Positions 51,252 to 59,532 of a DNA stretch of 59,532 nucleotides are shown here, piece by piece. The stretch lies in NCBI GenBank assembly GCA_016933965.1, contig JAFGTS010000044.1:1-59532 (forward strand), given 5' to 3'. Below the pieces are notes generated by a model. The model was not told the DNA's origin and made no database searches. It worked only from the letters and a program-made list of their open reading frames with translations. The position numbers and the translations under genes were made by a program. This stretch comes from Deltaproteobacteria bacterium (lineage in GTDB: Bacteria > Desulfobacterota > Syntrophia > Syntrophales > UBA2210). Position 1 is the first letter of the stretch; each line of letters starts with the position of its first letter.

Positions 51252-52490
51252 GTGCGGAGACGAACGGGGATACACGGTGTTTCAGGATGGTGGAAAACAG
51301 CGCTGTTGCTGGTCTTCGTTCTCGTTGCCGTCACGGGCTGCGAAATCCCCCCGGAAAAACCGCCGCTCGAGGTCCCGCCCGCCGTTCCCTCCCTGATCCG
51401 GGTCGAGCCCGGTGAAGACCTTGTTTTCGATGATGACCTTGATCCCGGTTCCCTCGAACTGGCGGTCCTGAGAAGTCTTGACTATTACCAGCGGCTTCCC
51501 GACGATCGGCTGTTTTTTTTCGGCGGGATCCCCTATACCGTGCAGGAGCTGAAGGAATCCCTCAGGGACTTTCTCACGATCGTAAAAACCAGTTCCACAC
51601 CGGCAGAGCGAAGCCGGAAACTGCGCAACACCTTTGATCTATACCGGTCCGCAGCGGGAACGGCCGGGGACGCGGTCCTCTTCACCGGGTATTATGCCCC
51701 CGTCCTTGAAGGATCGCTCACGCAGACCCCCGTATTTGCCTATCCCATTTACCGGACCCCCGATGATCACATCGTGATACATCTGGGGCGGTTCGATGAA
51801 AAACATGCAGGGGAACGGCTTATCGCGAGGCTCGATGGGAACGAGGCGGTTCCCTACTATACGCGCGGAGAGATCGATATCGAACAGTGCCTCCGCGGGC
51901 GCGGCCTCGAACTGGTGTGGCTCGCCGACCCGGTCGATGTCTTTTTCCTGCATATTCAGGGGTCGGGCCTGGTCAATCTTCCCGACGGCCGCCGGCTGAC
52001 GGTCAGCTATGCCCAGTCCAACGGTCATCCCTATCGGAGCGTGGGAAGGCTCCTGATGGAGAGGGAAGGACTCACGCCGGCTCAGGTTTCAATGCGGGGG
52101 ATCAAGGAATACCTTCGGGAGCGCCCCGATGAAATGCTCCGGATCCTGGCCCACAACGAAAGTTATGTCTTCTTCCGGATCGTCGAAGAGGGACCCATTG
52201 GCTGTCTCGATGTTCCCGTGACCCCGGGACGAACGATAGCGACGGACCCGGCATATTTTCCCCAGGGAGCCCTTGCCTTCATCAGATTGAAAAAGCCGAC
52301 CGTAGACAACGACGGAAATATCGTGGACTGGGTATTCTTCAGCAGATTCGCTCTGAACCAGGATGCAGGCGGCGCCATCAAGGGACCCCGGCGCGTTGAC
52401 CTTTACTGCGGTGACGATGCCTATGCCGAGATCATGGCGGGGCATCTCAGGCAGGAGGGCGAGCTGTATTTCCTGGTGAGAAAAAAGTAA
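51252..52490 (+). CDS. mltA: Membrane-bound lytic murein transglycosylase A, lipoprotein
   Basis: A 412-residue protein with a GTG start and GAGGTGAG site. The signal peptide ends in lipobox VTGC (Cys30). The MltA domain shows FTGYYAPVLEGS, YYTRGEIDIEQ, FFLHIQGSGLVNLPDG and the 3D domain with DPAYFPQGALAFI and NQDAGGAIKGPRRVDLYCG, including the catalytic-type Asp. It cuts peptidoglycan glycan strands with 1,6-anhydro-MurNAc formation. Last gene of the nadK-recN-GNAT-mltA run. Confidence 0.93.
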   Translation: MRRRTGIHGVSGWWKTALLLVFVLVAVTGCEIPPEKPPLEVPPAVPSLIRVEPGEDLVFDDDLDPGSLELAVLRSLDYYQRLPDDRLFFFGGIPYTVQELKESLRDFLTIVKTSSTPAERSRKLRNTFDLYRSAAGTAGDAVLFTGYYAPVLEGSLTQTPVFAYPIYRTPDDHIVIHLGRFDEKHAGERLIARLDGNEAVPYYTRGEIDIEQCLRGRGLELVWLADPVDVFFLHIQGSGLVNLPDGRRLTVSYAQSNGHPYRSVGRLLMEREGLTPAQVSMRGIKEYLRERPDEMLRILAHNESYVFFRIVEEGPIGCLDVPVTPGRTIATDPAYFPQGALAFIRLKKPTVDNDGNIVDWVFFSRFALNQDAGGAIKGPRRVDLYCGDDAYAEIMAGHLRQEGELYFLVRKK

Positions 52491-52805
52491 GTATTAACAG
52501 ATTATTGTCTTTCGCTGCCGGCGGGGAATGCCGCACAATGAACACTACAGAAGAAAAAATAACCAAAACCTGCGCCAATACTATATTTTTGCTTGATTGT
52601 TATTTTTCTTTGTGTTAGAAATCCAAGCAACACGGAATGTTAAGGGACATTGAAAAAAGAGGGGGAGATTCATAAGCAGCGTGCGTACGTGGTACCATGA
52701 AATGCAAACCATTCTATGACGGAATGGTACATGCGGCCTCGGAGCAGGGAGGAGGTTTCATTTCGGGTACTGCCAAATACAATTCCATAAAAGGAGGACG
52801 GGAGT
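52491..52805. other. Intergenic region upstream of HU gene
   Basis: About 315 bases without a gene. AT-rich in its middle (52550-52620), with one promoter-like pair, TTGATT (52593-52598) and TTAGAA (52615-52620), 16 bases apart. The long leader of the HU gene, about 180 nt, shows no recognised riboswitch. Confidence 0.5.
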
Positions 52806-53075
52806 ATGACAAAGGCCGAATTAGTAGCAGCAATGGCAAAAGATGCAGGTGTAACCAAGGCACAGGCTGCGAAGCTGTTGGACTCTTATGTTACCAATGT
52901 GGCTAAAGAGCTCAAGAAAAACGGCAAGCTTGGTCTGGTTGGTTTCGGGACCTTCTCCGTGGCGAAGAGGAAGGCGCGGACGGGAAGGAATCCTCAGACC
53001 GGCGCCAAAATAAAGATTCCGGCCAAAAAAGTTGTCAAGTTCAAAGCTGGAAAGGCGCTTGCGGCAAAAGTCTGA
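52806..53075 (+). CDS. HU-family DNA-binding protein
   Basis: An 89-residue histone-like protein starting MTKAELVAAMAKDAG, with a strong AAAGGAGGACGG site. The signature GFGTFSVAKRKARTGRNPQTG lies at residues about 47-67, where the DNA-wrapping arms begin, followed by PAKKVVKFKAGKAL. It bends and compacts DNA as a homodimer. Stand-alone gene with its own terminator. Confidence 0.95.
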   Translation: MTKAELVAAMAKDAGVTKAQAAKLLDSYVTNVAKELKKNGKLGLVGFGTFSVAKRKARTGRNPQTGAKIKIPAKKVVKFKAGKALAAKV

Positions 53076-53096
53076 TTCAGCACGGATCTTCCATGT

Positions 53097-53134
53097 GAGG
53101 CCCCCGGTTTCAGTGAAATCGGGGGCCTTTTTTT
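53097..53134 (+). terminator. Intrinsic terminator after HU gene
   Basis: A long stem, GGCCCCCGGTTTCA with TGAAATCGGGGGCC (one G-T pair), followed by eight Ts. It begins about 20 bases past the stop. Confidence 0.93.
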
Positions 53135-53189
53135 CGGCTGAGTGCCGGGCCGGAGCACGACGGGATAGAGGGATGCAAGATCAAGGAAA

Positions 53190-53218
53190 TTGACAGATTC
53201 CGATCGAATCTGCTATAC
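53190..53218 (+). promoter_or_regulatory. Predicted promoter of trpS with internal inverted repeat
   Basis: TTGACA (53190-53195), a 17-base spacer, and CTATAC (53213-53218). The spacer holds AGATTC-CGATC-GAATCT, an inverted repeat that could be an operator. Confidence 0.6.
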
Positions 53219-53284
53219 ATCCTGACGCACCGAAGCAGCCGTGCCGTCGGCCGGCGCCGGGTGACATAATACACAGAGGTTCGG

Positions 53285-54277
53285 ATGGTGAAGGGTAAAA
53301 GGATTTTGAGCGGCATGAGGCCTACCGGAAGGCTTCATCTGGGCAACCTTCAGGGGGCCCTCAAAAACTGGGTCGATCTGCAGGATGAAGGAGGGTACGA
53401 CTGTTTTTATTTCGTTGCCGACTGGCATGCCCTGACGAGCGATTACAAGAACACGGGCATGATCAGGGACTATACCATAGATATGGTCATAGACTGGCTC
53501 ACCGTCGGTCTTGATCCCACGCGAAGCACCATATTCGTTCAGTCCGCCGTGAAGGAACACGCCGAGCTGTTTCTCATCCTGTCGATGATCACACCCATGC
53601 CCTGGCTCGAGAGGAACCCCACCTACAAGGAAATGAGGGAGGAGCTTCATGACAGGGACCTCTCAACCTTCGGCTTTCTCGGCTATCCCGTTCTGCAGGC
53701 GGCGGACATTATCATGTACAAAGCGTACGGTGTGCCCGTGGGCGTCGATCAGTTGCCCCATGTTGAATTGACCCGTGAGATCGCCCGGCGATTCAACTTC
53801 TTCTATGGAGAGGTCTTTCCCATACCTGAACCGCTCCTTACGGAGGTGCCGAAACTTCTCGGGATCGACGGGAGAAAAATGAGCAAGTCTTACGAAAACG
53901 CCATATATCTCAGGGACCGCGGTGATGAACTGAGGCAAAAGATACTTTCCATGTTCACCGATCCACAGCGGCAGAAGAAGAACGACCCCGGCAGACCGGA
54001 GGTATGCAATGTCTTCGCCTTTCACAATATCTACACGGACCGGGAGGAAGTACAGGAGATCGAAGCGGATTGCAGGAGCGCCCGTATCGGCTGCGTCGAA
54101 TGTAAACAGCGGCTTGCCGGCCGTATTGAAAAAGAAATGGCGGGGATTCATGAACGGCAGGACTATTATCTCGCCCATATCGATGAGGTACGGGAGATCA
54201 TCACGGCGGGGAATGAGGCCTCCGGCAGGATCGCCCGGTCCACCATGGAGGAAGTGCGGGAAGCCGTCAGGATCTGA
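53285..54277 (+). CDS. trpS: Tryptophanyl-tRNA synthetase
   Basis: A 330-residue class I synthetase. The HIGH-type motif is HLGN (18-21) in SGMRPTGRLHLGNLQGAL, and the KMSKS motif is present near 197. Other family marks are FVADWHALTSDY and GVDQLPHVELTREIARRFN. It charges tRNA(Trp). Length is normal. Preceded by a clear promoter and followed by scpA about 80 bases on. Confidence 0.96.
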   Translation: MVKGKRILSGMRPTGRLHLGNLQGALKNWVDLQDEGGYDCFYFVADWHALTSDYKNTGMIRDYTIDMVIDWLTVGLDPTRSTIFVQSAVKEHAELFLILSMITPMPWLERNPTYKEMREELHDRDLSTFGFLGYPVLQAADIIMYKAYGVPVGVDQLPHVELTREIARRFNFFYGEVFPIPEPLLTEVPKLLGIDGRKMSKSYENAIYLRDRGDELRQKILSMFTDPQRQKKNDPGRPEVCNVFAFHNIYTDREEVQEIEADCRSARIGCVECKQRLAGRIEKEMAGIHERQDYYLAHIDEVREIITAGNEASGRIARSTMEEVREAVRI

Positions 54278-54359
54278 AGACGGCGCGGCGGCAGTTCAGA
54301 GGGACCGGACCCTGAAGGCAAAGGGCCTGGATCGTTGAGAAGCATCACCGGTAACAGAC

Positions 54360-55076
54360 ATGACCTATGAGATTAAACTGGACGTATTCGAAGGTCCGCT
54401 GGATCTCCTTCTGTACCTCATCAAGAAGAACGAGATAGACATCTACGACATTCCCATCGCGCTCATTACGGAACAGTACCTTGAATACATAGAGGCAATG
54501 AAATCGCTCAATCTCGACCTGGCGGGGGAATACCTGCTGATCGCCTCGACGCTCATTCACATCAAGTCGAGGATGCTGCTCCCCGTCGATGAGGAAGGGG
54601 ATGAGGAGGACCAGGAGGACCCGCGCAGCGAGCTGGTGCGGCAACTCCTCGAATATCAGGCCTTCAAGGAGGCGGCCCTGAATCTTGAGCGGCTGACGCT
54701 TTTGGGACGGGATGTCTTTGACAGGGAAGCCGGTCCGGACGAAGAGACCGACGACGGGGATATGCCCATACGGGAGATCGGGATCCTGGAGCTTGTGGCG
54801 ACCTTCCGCCAGCTCATCGCGTCCGTAAAGGATTTTGAATCGATGGCGATCGACGTCGAAAAAGTATCGCTCACGGAACGGATCGCGCAGATCATGGATG
54901 AACTCCAGCGCAAAAAAGAGATGACCTTTGTGGAACTGCTCGGTGAAATGGCGAACCGTACGCGGGTCATCTATACGTTTCTGGCGATCCTTGAACTTAT
55001 GAAGCTCCGCCTGGTGCGGACCTATCAGGCCGTGCCGTACGGCCCGATTCGCATCTGTCTCGCGGTGGGTGAATAA
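54360..55076 (+). CDS. scpA: Segregation and condensation protein A
   Basis: A 238-residue kleisin of the bacterial SMC complex. The N-terminal TYEIKLDVFEGPLDLLLYLI is the ScpA hallmark, with AGEYLLIASTLIHIKSRMLLP following and a C-terminal winged-helix part. It bridges SMC heads during chromosome segregation. Its stop is directly followed by the scpB start. Confidence 0.95.
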   Translation: MTYEIKLDVFEGPLDLLLYLIKKNEIDIYDIPIALITEQYLEYIEAMKSLNLDLAGEYLLIASTLIHIKSRMLLPVDEEGDEEDQEDPRSELVRQLLEYQAFKEAALNLERLTLLGRDVFDREAGPDEETDDGDMPIREIGILELVATFRQLIASVKDFESMAIDVEKVSLTERIAQIMDELQRKKEMTFVELLGEMANRTRVIYTFLAILELMKLRLVRTYQAVPYGPIRICLAVGE

Positions 55077-55601
55077 ATGAACCAGATCAAGGCGATAATA
55101 GAGTCCCTCATTTTTGTATCCGAAATGCCGCTCACGGTGGAAAAGCTGCTCGAGGTGATGGGGAACGAGGTGAGCCGTGAAGACATTACCACGGCCCTCG
55201 ATGACCTGGTGAGAGAGTACGCCGGGAGACAGGGGGGGGTTGTGCTGCGAAAGGTAGCCGGCGGGTATCACTTCAGAACGGCGGAAGAATGCGCTTCCTG
55301 GGTCAAAAAACTGAAAGCCGCCAGAGCGACGAGCCTTTCCCGTGCCGCCCTGGAGACGCTGGCGGTGATCGCTTACCGCCAGCCCGTCCTGCGGTCGGAC
55401 ATAGAGAAGATCCGCGGCGTCGATGCCAGTGGCGCTCTGAAAGGTCTTCTGGAAAAGAACCTGATACGGATCGTCGGGAGAAAGGACGTACCCGGCCGGC
55501 CCATCATGTACGGTACGAGCAGAAGGTTTCTCGAAGTGTTCAGCCTGAACGACCTTTCCGAGCTCCCCACCATGAAGGACCTGGAAGAACTTGAGGAATA
55601 G
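55077..55601 (+). CDS. scpB: Segregation and condensation protein B
   Basis: A 174-residue protein with two winged-helix domains: IIESLIFVSEMPLTVEKLL at the start and SRAALETLAVIAYRQPVLRS in the second. The motif IRGVDASGALKGLLEKNLI is typical. It binds ScpA and SMC. Coupled to scpA with no gap. Confidence 0.95.
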   Translation: MNQIKAIIESLIFVSEMPLTVEKLLEVMGNEVSREDITTALDDLVREYAGRQGGVVLRKVAGGYHFRTAEECASWVKKLKAARATSLSRAALETLAVIAYRQPVLRSDIEKIRGVDASGALKGLLEKNLIRIVGRKDVPGRPIMYGTSRRFLEVFSLNDLSELPTMKDLEELEE

Positions 55602-55608
55602 AAACCCA

Positions 55609-56352
55609 ATGGGAGAGCGCCTCCAGAAAATCATCTCCCGCGCGGGGATCGCATCGCGCCGTGAAGCGGAAAAGATGATCCGCGAGGGACGTATCAGCGT
55701 CAATAATGTCATCGTGACGGAACTGGGCAGCAAGGCCGACATCAGGTCCGATGAGGTACGGGTGGACGGCAGGCTCATAGCGGCGGGAACACCCGACCTG
55801 TATATCCTGCTGAACAAGCCGAGAGGGTATGTAACGACCATGAGAGACCCCGAAGGACGGCCCATCGTGACGGACCTCGTCAGGGATATTTCTGAACGGC
55901 TCTTTCCCGTCGGCAGGCTCGATTATGACTCGGAAGGTTTTTTGCTGCTCACCAACGACGGTGAGTTCTCGTACCGGATCCAGCATCCGAAATTTGAAAT
56001 TTCCAAAACCTACCTCGTCAAGGTGAAAGGCGCCGTCACCGGTGATGCCATCGGCCGCGTCAGTGCGGGGCTCTGGATCGACGGAGGCCTCTTCAAGCCG
56101 TCCGCTGTCGGGATCGAAAAGAAGAACCGGAAGAGCTGCTGGCTGAGGATCGAAATATCCGAGGGGAGGCACCGGATCATCAGAAGGGTTTTCGAATCGA
56201 TGGGTCTGCCCGTCGTGCGTCTCATCCGGACCGCTGTCGGCGGGCTGGAGCTGGGGCACCTCAAACCCGGAGAATACCGCCATCTGAGTGAAAAAGAGGT
56301 CAAGCGGCTGCTCGATCGGGGCAATATCGGAGATAGACGAAAAATATCTTGA
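55609..56352 (+). CDS. rluB: 23S rRNA pseudouridine synthase, RluB/RsuA type
   Basis: A 247-residue enzyme with an N-terminal S4 RNA-binding domain (1-60; LQKIISRAGIASRREAEKMI) and a catalytic domain with GRLDYDSEGFLLLTNDG, in which Asp105 is the nucleophile. The RluB/E/F/RsuA subfamily modifies single uridines in rRNA; exact target is inferred from the common scpA-scpB-rluB order. ATG at 55609 has a TTGAGGAA site. Confidence 0.9.
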   Translation: MGERLQKIISRAGIASRREAEKMIREGRISVNNVIVTELGSKADIRSDEVRVDGRLIAAGTPDLYILLNKPRGYVTTMRDPEGRPIVTDLVRDISERLFPVGRLDYDSEGFLLLTNDGEFSYRIQHPKFEISKTYLVKVKGAVTGDAIGRVSAGLWIDGGLFKPSAVGIEKKNRKSCWLRIEISEGRHRIIRRVFESMGLPVVRLIRTAVGGLELGHLKPGEYRHLSEKEVKRLLDRGNIGDRRKIS

Positions 56353-56468
56353 CTTTAGTAATAAAATAAACAATATGTAAACCCATTAGTCTTTTTGAGC
56401 GAAAAGAACAGTCATCGTGTTGATGGTGAACCGTATAATTTTGACCAGTCTCAAAAGAAGGGGGTTTT

Positions 56469-56750
56469 ATGAACAAATCTGATTTGATCGATGCTCTCAG
56501 CAAAAAAGAGGATTTGACGGAACGCCAGGCAACGGAGGTCGTCAATCTTATTTTTAAGGGTTTCAGCGATGAGCTCAAAAAAGGCGGAAGGATCGAGATC
56601 AGGGGATTCGGGAGCTTTGTCGTGAGAAACTATGGCGCCTATGCGGGGAGAAACCCGAAAACGGGAGGAACAATTCAGGTGACCCCCAAGAAACTGCCGT
56701 TTTTCAAAGTGGGGAAAGAACTGAAGGAACGGGTAAATTCCGGAAAGTAG
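56469..56750 (+). CDS. ihfB: Integration host factor beta-like protein
   Basis: A 93-residue member of the HU/IHF family. It starts MNKSDLIDALSKKEDLTERQ and contains RIEIRGFGSFVVRNYGAYA with the proline-arm region GRNPKTGGTIQV, and FFKVGKELKERVN at the end. The RIEIRGFGSF and GKELKERV motifs are closer to IHF-beta than to HU. A GAAGGGGG site precedes it. It would bend specific DNA sites with an IHF-alpha subunit encoded elsewhere. Confidence 0.87.
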   Translation: MNKSDLIDALSKKEDLTERQATEVVNLIFKGFSDELKKGGRIEIRGFGSFVVRNYGAYAGRNPKTGGTIQVTPKKLPFFKVGKELKERVNSGK

Positions 56751-56828
56751 TCTTGGGTTCAGTACAGCCGCCGCGGGAGGCCGTTACCGGTCATGCATGA
56801 GGCGGCGGAAAGTGTGTCATGATCTATC

Positions 56829-56851
56829 AAAGGGGAGAAATCCCCTTTTTT
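56829..56851 (+). terminator. Intrinsic terminator after ihfB-like gene
   Basis: A short stem, AAAGGGG with CCCCTTT, loop AGAAAT, followed by a T-run, about 80 bases past the stop. Confidence 0.75.
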
Positions 56852-56892
56852 ATTGTTCTCTTAACGGGTCGGGTCCCTTCTTCCGGTGATTA

Positions 56893-57018
56893 CAGTGACA
56901 AGGCGACAAAGTGACAAAGCGACAAGGCGACAAAGTGACAAAGCGACAAAGCGACAAAGCGACAAAGCGACAAAGTGACAAAGCGACAAAGCGACAGAGT
57001 GACAGAGTGACAGAGTGA
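56893..57018. repeat. Long 8-bp tandem array (GCGACAAA/GTGACAAA)
   Basis: About fifteen consecutive 8-bp units, mostly GCGACAAA, GTGACAAA and GCGACAAG, drifting to GTGACAGA at the right end. No spacers, so not a CRISPR. A shorter relative lies at 36671-36703. Confidence 0.88.
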
Positions 57019-57050
57019 AAAGCCACCTTTGATAAAATGCCGCACCGAAA

Positions 57051-57173
57051 GCCCCCCTTTGATAAAGGGGGGTTGGGGGGATTTTACATACAAAAATCCC
57101 TCCCGGTCTCCCTTTGCAAAGGGAGGAGAAAAATTCTTGAACCCCATCCGTTTCAATGGCCGCTTTAAAAGGG
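57051..57173. repeat. Interspersed double-hairpin element, copy C
   Basis: CCCCCCTTT-GAT-AAAGGGGGG and CTCCCTTTGCAAAGGGAG hairpins with the joining words GGGGGGATTTTACATACAAA, then the tail TTGAACCCCATCCGTTTCAA and TGGCCGCTTTAAAAGGGAT. Closest to copy B. Confidence 0.85.
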
Positions 57174-57330
57174 ATGCACATCCGGGTACCCTTTCATTTT
57201 GATGATTTCTCCGTGCCCATATGAACGGGCGGCTCACTTTTTACTCGACAGCCAATGGGAGAGCATTTACAATACAGCCTCAGGTCCCGGCGGCTGTTGT
57301 GGATATGCCGTTGGTACAGCGGAGTTGCTC

Positions 57331-59532
57331 ATGAATTATGAAAGGATGAAAAAAACAGAGCTGGTCGCGGAACTGAAAAGGCTTCGGAACGCCGGGGCGG
57401 GTCCGCCGACGTCCGCTGCTGGGGTCGACAGTGACCGGAAGGAGCTCTACAGTAATTTCTTCGAAGAATCACGGGATGCCATCATCATCGCCGGCAGGAA
57501 CGGCAAATTCATTGATTTCAATCAATCCGCGCTGGACCTCTTCGGCTATACCCGGGAAGAGATGATGAAGATGAGCGTCCGGGACTTTTACATACATCCC
57601 TCCGATCGCGCGAGGTTTCTCAAAGAGATAGAAAAGGACGGGGCGGTTACGGATTTCAACGTCGAGCTGCGGAACAGGGACGGCAGGCCAATGGATTGCC
57701 TGGTCAATATGACCGTCAAGAAATCGGCTGAAGGCGTGATACTGGGTTATCAGGGTATCATCCGGGATATCACGGAGCAGAAGCAGGCGGAAAAGCTCTA
57801 CAATGTTTTTGCCAACAGCTCACAGACCGGTGTCTACATCATACAGGACGGAACATTCAAATTCGCCAACCCCCATGTACTGAGTTATTCGCGCTATCAC
57901 AAAATGGAGGACCTGCTCAAGGTCGATCCTCTCAGCATGGTGCATCCCGATGACCGGGACCGGGTGAGAGAGAACGCCGTCAGCATGCTCAAGGGTGAGA
58001 AGAAAACCCCCTATGAATACCGCCTGATCACGAAGGACGGGACAACGAGGTGGATACTTGAAACGGTGACCTCCATGGAATATTACGGCAGGTGTGCCGC
58101 GATGGGAAGTTCCATGGACATTACGGCGACCCGTATCGCACAGGAGAAGCTCGACGAAATGAAGCAACTTGAATCGTCGATCCTGGCCGCCATACCCCAT
58201 GCCGTTATCGGACTTGAGAACAGGCGCATCATATTCGCCAACGACGCGGTGGAAAAGGTCTTCGGCTGGAAACCTTCCGAACTGATCGGAAAGCTGACGC
58301 GGACCTTCTACCGGAGCGATGAGGATTTTGAAGAAATAGCGCGGCGCGTGTACCCGGTCCTTGAAGAACAGAGCACCTGTTCGGAAGAATTTCCCTGCCG
58401 CCGCAAGGACGGCACGGACATCGTCTGTCGGATCAATACCTCCAAGGTCGGTGATATCCTCCGGGAAAAACGGATCGTCGTCGTCTACGAGGACATCACC
58501 GAGCGCAAGCACGCGGAAGAGGCCCTTCGGGAAAGTGAGGAAAAGTACTCCGCCGTCGTCGAACAGGCCATGGACGGCGTGGTCATCATACAGGACGATG
58601 TCTATAAATTCGCCAACAAGGCCATGGCCGTCATGTCGGGATATGCCGTGAGGGAACTGGTGGGGAAACATTATCTCGACATCTTCGTGCCGTCCTGTCG
58701 TGACAAATTTTCAAAAGTATACCGGATGCACATGGCGGGAAAGAAGGTCCTGCCCGTACATGAGGCGAAACTCCTCTGCCGGGACGGTTCACAGAAAGAC
58801 ATAGAGATCGCCCTGGGGATCATCAAGCTGAACGAGAACCCGGCCGACATGTGGTACGTGAGGGACATAACGGCCCGCAAACGGGCCCAGGAAGAGCTGA
58901 AGAAAAGTTTTGAAAAACTTCAGAAACGGATGGAAGAAACGGTCAGCGCCCTGGCCTCGATCACGGAGAAGCGGGACCCGTACACGGCCGGTCACCAGCA
59001 GCGGGTTGCCCAGTTGGCCTGTGCCATCGCAAGGGAGATGGACCTTCCCGAGGCACAGATAGAAGGGATAATGGTCGCTGCCACGCTCCACGACATAGGC
59101 AAGATATACGAACCTTCGGAGATACTCAGTAAACCCGGCATCCTGACGGAGATCGAGTTCCTGATGATGAAGGTTCATCCCCAGATCGGGTACGACATCC
59201 TGAAAAATATCGATTTTCCATGGCCCGTCGCGCAGATCGTCCTGCAGCATCATGAGAAACTCGACGGCTCGGGATACCCGAAGGGAATTTCCGGAGATGA
59301 CATCCTCCTTGAGGCGCGGATCATCGCCGTGGCCGACGTCGTGGAGGCCATGGCATCTCACCGTCCCTACCGGTCGGCACTTGGGATCGACGCGGCGCTG
59401 GAGGAGATATCGGAACAACGGGGAACGTTCTATGACCCCGCTGTTGTTGACGCCTGCCTCAAACTTTTCCGGAAAAGGAATTTTGAATTTGATTTTACCC
59501 CGCCTTCCGAAGCGCGCCGGCTTCAGAAACAG
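57331..59532 (+). CDS. Four-PAS HD-GYP response protein, probable c-di-GMP phosphodiesterase (3' partial)
   Basis: An open frame of 734 codons running off the right edge; no stop is seen, but the domain content appears complete. After a short coiled start (MNYERMKKTELVAELKRL) there are four PAS domains, each ending in a DITE/DITA-type motif (about 45-150, 155-270, 285-390 and 400-515). Residues about 540-715 form an HD-GYP domain with TAGHQQRVAQLA, the metal pair in LHDIGKI, and HHEKLDGSGYPKG. HD-GYP proteins cut cyclic di-GMP. No TM segment is present, so it is probably a cytoplasmic sensor. The ATG at 57331 has GGAG eleven bases upstream. Confidence 0.88.
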   Translation, partial: MNYERMKKTELVAELKRLRNAGAGPPTSAAGVDSDRKELYSNFFEESRDAIIIAGRNGKFIDFNQSALDLFGYTREEMMKMSVRDFYIHPSDRARFLKEIEKDGAVTDFNVELRNRDGRPMDCLVNMTVKKSAEGVILGYQGIIRDITEQKQAEKLYNVFANSSQTGVYIIQDGTFKFANPHVLSYSRYHKMEDLLKVDPLSMVHPDDRDRVRENAVSMLKGEKKTPYEYRLITKDGTTRWILETVTSMEYYGRCAAMGSSMDITATRIAQEKLDEMKQLESSILAAIPHAVIGLENRRIIFANDAVEKVFGWKPSELIGKLTRTFYRSDEDFEEIARRVYPVLEEQSTCSEEFPCRRKDGTDIVCRINTSKVGDILREKRIVVVYEDITERKHAEEALRESEEKYSAVVEQAMDGVVIIQDDVYKFANKAMAVMSGYAVRELVGKHYLDIFVPSCRDKFSKVYRMHMAGKKVLPVHEAKLLCRDGSQKDIEIALGIIKLNENPADMWYVRDITARKRAQEELKKSFEKLQKRMEETVSALASITEKRDPYTAGHQQRVAQLACAIAREMDLPEAQIEGIMVAATLHDIGKIYEPSEILSKPGILTEIEFLMMKVHPQIGYDILKNIDFPWPVAQIVLQHHEKLDGSGYPKGISGDDILLEARIIAVADVVEAMASHRPYRSALGIDAALEEISEQRGTFYDPAVVDACLKLFRKRNFEFDFTPPSEARRLQKQ

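Larger units (their letters stand above)
56751..57330. other. Intergenic region: terminator, tandem array, hairpin element
   Basis: About 580 bases without a gene. It contains the ihfB terminator, the long 8-bp tandem array and double-hairpin element copy C. Open frames here are translations of repeats (for example repeated LSLCRFVA-like text on the minus strand) and are not genes. Confidence 0.7.

Noticed and set aside
54345-55865. Minus-strand open frame of 506 codons across scpA and scpB
   Set aside because: It covers two confidently identified housekeeping genes on the other strand and its translation shows no family resemblance.
56893-57018. Possible CRISPR array
   Set aside because: The units are 8 bp, contiguous and without spacers, so this is a simple tandem repeat.
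56861-57237. Open frames with repeated SLCRFVAL-like text
   Set aside because: They are translations of the tandem array and hairpin element; no start site or family is supported.

Overview
The window looks like a chromosomal segment from an anaerobic Desulfobacterota (deltaproteobacterium; Syntrophales- or Desulfobacterales-like). The grounds are indirect: dense acyl-CoA catabolic genes without a single recognisable oxygenase, a glutaconate-type CoA-transferase, a PKD/choice-of-anchor U surface protein with a Gly-rich Cys tail, a sensor kinase with an RHDLIND box, and RecN, RdgC, NadE, TrxC and IHF-beta-like housekeeping genes. No rRNA or tRNA gene was recognised.

Layout. 1-2834: end of a PKD surface protein, a DUF2065 membrane protein and MazG. 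3107-18126 (minus strand): one long, tightly packed run read as tetR, PHP hydrolase, two thiolase-like genes, SCP2-SCP2-DUF35, DUF35, beta-keto acid cleavage enzyme, acyl-CoA ligase, two more thiolase-like genes, DUF35, DUF35, two acyl-CoA dehydrogenases, two MaoC-type hydratases and a decayed ligase remnant. 18416-26021: a divergent acyl-CoA dehydrogenase, a second acyl-CoA ligase, and a compact XRE-cupin regulator / thiolase-like / DUF35 unit facing an isovaleryl-CoA-dehydrogenase-like gene. 26192-29169: an HDAC-fold deacetylase overlapping a hydantoinase/oxoprolinase-like gene. 29448-32236: a small HNH nuclease between inverted heptamer arrays, then a GctAB/IpdAB-type CoA-transferase. 32377-36514: ybaK, trxC-like, class II aldolase, nadE and two tiny Cys-rich proteins. 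37022-45584: secreted and lipoprotein repeat proteins (TPR, HEAT), an alpha/beta hydrolase, an XRE-like protein and a CHASE4/PAS histidine kinase. 45614-56750: rdgC, a DUF362 ferredoxin, nadK, recN, a GNAT, mltA, HU, trpS, scpA, scpB, an rluB-like gene and an IHF gene. 57331-end: a four-PAS HD-GYP protein running off the edge.

How it may work together. The central run has the parts for activation and beta-oxidation-like shortening of a bulky CoA ester: ligase, paired ACADs, paired MaoC hydratases, then thiolase-like/DUF35 complexes. The order ACAD-ACAD-MaoC(non-catalytic)-MaoC(catalytic) matches fadE28-fadE29-chsH2-chsH1 in the actinobacterial cholesterol igr operon, whose last enzyme, Ltp2, is a thiolase-fold retro-aldolase held by a DUF35 domain. 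Here the thiolase/DUF35 block is duplicated as two four-gene units, and four of the five thiolase-like proteins lack the nucleophilic Cys. An anaerobic pathway for removing side chains from steroid, isoprenoid or another branched acyl-CoA is therefore a reasonable hypothesis; the substrate cannot be read from sequence. Three near-identical ATTGAC-N2-GTCAAT palindromes, two of them over TTGACA -35 boxes, suggest that the TetR protein controls itself and the main operon, the divergent ACAD, and the distant CoA-transferase pair.

Intergenic DNA carries several repeat families: a double-hairpin element in three copies, 8-bp tandem arrays beside two of these, and 7-bp arrays at three sites. CDS limits were moved to internal starts where a ribosome-binding site supports it.
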